Below are positions 62,500 to 64,000 of a stretch of 64,000 nt of DNA, in pieces. Under the pieces are notes generated by a model. It ran no database searches, was not told the origin of the DNA, and worked only from the letters and a program-made list of their open reading frames with translations. The stretch comes from JAJEFO01 sp965214325 (lineage in GTDB: Bacteria; Pseudomonadota; Alphaproteobacteria; Rhodobacterales; Rhodobacteraceae). The stretch is taken from contig CBDCBG010000005.1 of NCBI GenBank assembly GCA_965214325.1, positions 124,001 through 188,000 of the forward strand. Direction: 5' to 3'. Position 1 is the first letter of the stretch. Each line of letters opens with the position of its first letter. Position numbers and translations under genes: made by a program.

Positions 62500-62665
62500 G
62501 TGCAGGCACAGCAGCGGCCTGCCGCCGAGCGCGTTGACCCAGCAACTCGTCGAGGCCGGCAGGCAGAGCTTCCGGCGCGACGCGAAGTGCTTCGGAAGGC
62601 GGCATGGCCCGCAAACTCCTTTCCGTTGTCCGCGGTGATCGTGCGGACCGGCACGTGCAGCGGCG
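62500..62665 (-). pseudogene. IS30-type transposase fragment
   Basis: HVPVRTITADNGKEFAGHAA is the second catalytic motif region of IS30 transposases; downstream frames are disrupted. The tail of a similar enzyme is at 35912-36022. Confidence 0.55.
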
Positions 62666-62770
62666 GCAGCTCGGGCTACGCCCTCGCTAAGGAAATGGCC
62701 GGCGCTGCACTTCGGACTGGAAGTGGGCTTCCAAAAGATCGCTCGGCTTTGCAAGCATCGGCCATGGCGG

Positions 62771-62941
62771 CTATCTGGCGTGTGGGGCGTGCTGATAGAC
62801 GGCCCTATGCGCGGATTCGCCCGACGAATAGCCATGCTTGGAGGCAACGTCTTCCCAATTCAGGCCAGCCGCTCGGCTTTCGTAGGCTGCCCGTGCCCGT
62901 CGCGTCTCGATCTCCGCATTGCGATCAGACAACTCTCTCAT
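62771..62941 (-). CDS. Small HTH2-family ORF (56 aa)
   Basis: ATG 62941 with GGGAGGA upstream. MRELSDRNAEIETRRARAAY, WEDVASKHGYSSGESAHRAV; third complete copy of the family, near lipK. Confidence 0.5.
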   Translation of the reverse strand: MRELSDRNAEIETRRARAAYESRAAGLNWEDVASKHGYSSGESAHRAVYQHAPHAR

Positions 62942-63038
62942 TCCAGGATTCCTCCCTTTCCAAGTTGCCATTGCAACGTATGGCCTGAGGCAGAAATGGA
63001 AAGAAATGTCTGCGGCCTGCATCACCCCCTATCAAGAG

Positions 63039-63102
63039 TTCCAGCCGAAGGGGGCAATGCTTGAATGAAGGGCCGCGCTTCCCCCAAAATCCCTGGCTGG
63101 AA
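63039..63102. repeat. RepS element (copy 5)
   Basis: TTCCAGCCGAAGG...GGCTGGAA next to the lipK terminator. Confidence 0.75.
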
Positions 63103-63132
63103 TCAGAAACCCCGGCCCATGACGGGCCGGGG
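63100..63132 (-). terminator. Terminator of lipK
   Basis: Stem CCCCGGCCC/GGGCCGGGG then TTTCTGATT on the minus strand. Confidence 0.8.
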
Positions 63133-63163
63133 GCAAGTTGGTGCTCCTGTGGAGGAACGCCTG

Positions 63164-64000
63164 TTACTGTTCGGCTCCGAACGCGCCAACCATGTGGCCA
63201 ACGGAACCGTAATTTGAGCTGAATCCCCCGACGGCCTCCGTTGGAATGAAAGCGGCGCCACCCACGGGGCCCTTTTGGGAGTGAAGGCTTCCCTGCCACA
63301 TGCCACCAGCGTCCGCCGCGACATCGTTTATGCTCCAAACGGTGCCCTTGTCCGATTTCGCCCACGTGCCCCCGTCTCCGAGGTCCGTTTCTTCCAGAGT
63401 CACTGACCAATTCGGCTGTTCATCGCCAACCATGAAGCCGCCGACCTGTCCGCTGATCATCTTTTTATCGAAATCAGCCGAAAGCGTGACATCGGCGGTG
63501 AACGCCCCTGACACGTTATTTCCACCAACAGGCGAGTAGACAACCGCCTTTCCGGCTGCAAGACCATTGTACGAAGCGGTTCCGACTGTAGCCCCGACAG
63601 CCACCGGCGCACTACCTCCATGCGTCTGAGCGAACGATTCGATTCTGGCGTGGTCAGTATCTTCGTTGGTAGCATTCTCATTCAACCACCAGCCAAATTC
63701 CACGTATTCGGTATCAGCGACTTGCACCATTGCGCCCTCATTGGGAGTGAAACTCCAGGTGCTCGTGCCGCCGAGTTTGATCCCGTCATTGGTCATTTGA
63801 GAAATGCAGGCACCCGCAACCTGCGCTCCTGTACAAGTGTAAGTGCCAGAAGCGCCTTGGTATGTGCCCGAGACCCTGACGGGAGTAGCTGCTGTGGCGG
63901 TGACCTTGTGATCCTTCGGATTCCCGCTGGTCGCAAACTGACTGCCCGCAATGTATTTTGACATGGAGACGTTAGCACCGCCTGGAAGGGCCACATCAAA
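63164..64000 (-). CDS. TbpB-like lipoprotein lipK, C-terminal part (cut by window edge)
   Basis: The frame is open to the right edge. It contains the Cys pair of YTCTGAQVAGACIS, the motif FGWWLNENA, VTLSADFDKKMISGQVGGFM, EQPNWSVTLE and the end HMVGAFGAEQ. Closest in style to lipA. Signal and linker lie beyond the window, presumably followed by another porin. Confidence 0.72.
   Translation of the reverse strand, partial: FDVALPGGANVSMSKYIAGSQFATSGNPKDHKVTATAATPVRVSGTYQGASGTYTCTGAQVAGACISQMTNDGIKLGGTSTWSFTPNEGAMVQVADTEYVEFGWWLNENATNEDTDHARIESFAQTHGGSAPVAVGATVGTASYNGLAAGKAVVYSPVGGNNVSGAFTADVTLSADFDKKMISGQVGGFMVGDEQPNWSVTLEETDLGDGGTWAKSDKGTVWSINDVAADAGGMWQGSLHSQKGPVGGAAFIPTEAVGGFSSNYGSVGHMVGAFGAEQ

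Overview
The window reads as a chromosomal stretch of a GC-rich Gram-negative bacterium, most likely an alphaproteobacterium related to Rhodobacterales. This is inferred from the porin type (signal peptide beginning MKKLLLTSTALVAM), the tripartite tricarboxylate (Tct) transporter genes, and the style of the ABC and LysR genes. The many IS elements, IS relics, pseudogenes and duplicated surface-protein genes suggest a plastic accessory region, possibly in a host-associated organism (inference). No rRNA, tRNA or CRISPR array was seen.

Layout. 1-1900: a ribose/sugar-type ABC permease (cut by the left edge) and its ATPase, with a LacI-type palindrome upstream. 1901-5395: mobile debris (transposase fragment, Toprim relic, IS6 relic) and an apparently intact TnpB element with near-matching terminal inverted repeats. 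5396-14590: a catabolic cluster with a GntR-type operator, a frameshifted DHDPS-family pseudogene, an enolase-superfamily dehydratase/racemase, two Cys-type sulfatases, a fused TctA-TctB permease, a TctC binding protein and a LysR regulator. These probably import and degrade an acidic or sulfated sugar-type compound.

15000-64000: the notable part. It holds nine porin genes and ten complete or edge-cut TbpB-like surface lipoproteins, arranged as porin-lipoprotein pairs on both strands, plus lipoprotein fragments. Only one porin (49851-50756) has a signal peptide and its own leader. The other eight begin at a common junction just after where the signal peptide should be, and are preceded by a shared repeat (RepA) carrying a 17-bp core. 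A tyrosine recombinase gene (46740-47993) has a 16-of-17 match to that core just upstream of its start, and a second core lies at the far side, so the integrase segment is flanked by direct repeats of the core. Lipoproteins are mosaic: two copies share an almost identical C-terminal two thirds but have different N-terminal thirds and are paired with porins of different class. This looks like a cassette reservoir for surface-antigen or porin diversification with one expression site, analogous in logic to pilE/pilS, vlsE or msp2 systems. That function is an inference; the architecture is visible in the sequence.

Scattered among the cassettes are IS elements with intact ends (IS1595, ISKra4 and IS66 families, each with target duplications), an IS1595-like pseudo-element that destroyed a second copy of the porin leader, a HigBA-like toxin-antitoxin pair, duplicated AAA/PD-(D/E)XK genes, an AAA ATPase, a replication-type HTH gene with a frameshift, an Abi-like HEPN gene, two families of small HTH ORFs carried in the repeats, and uniform rho-independent terminators after each lipoprotein.
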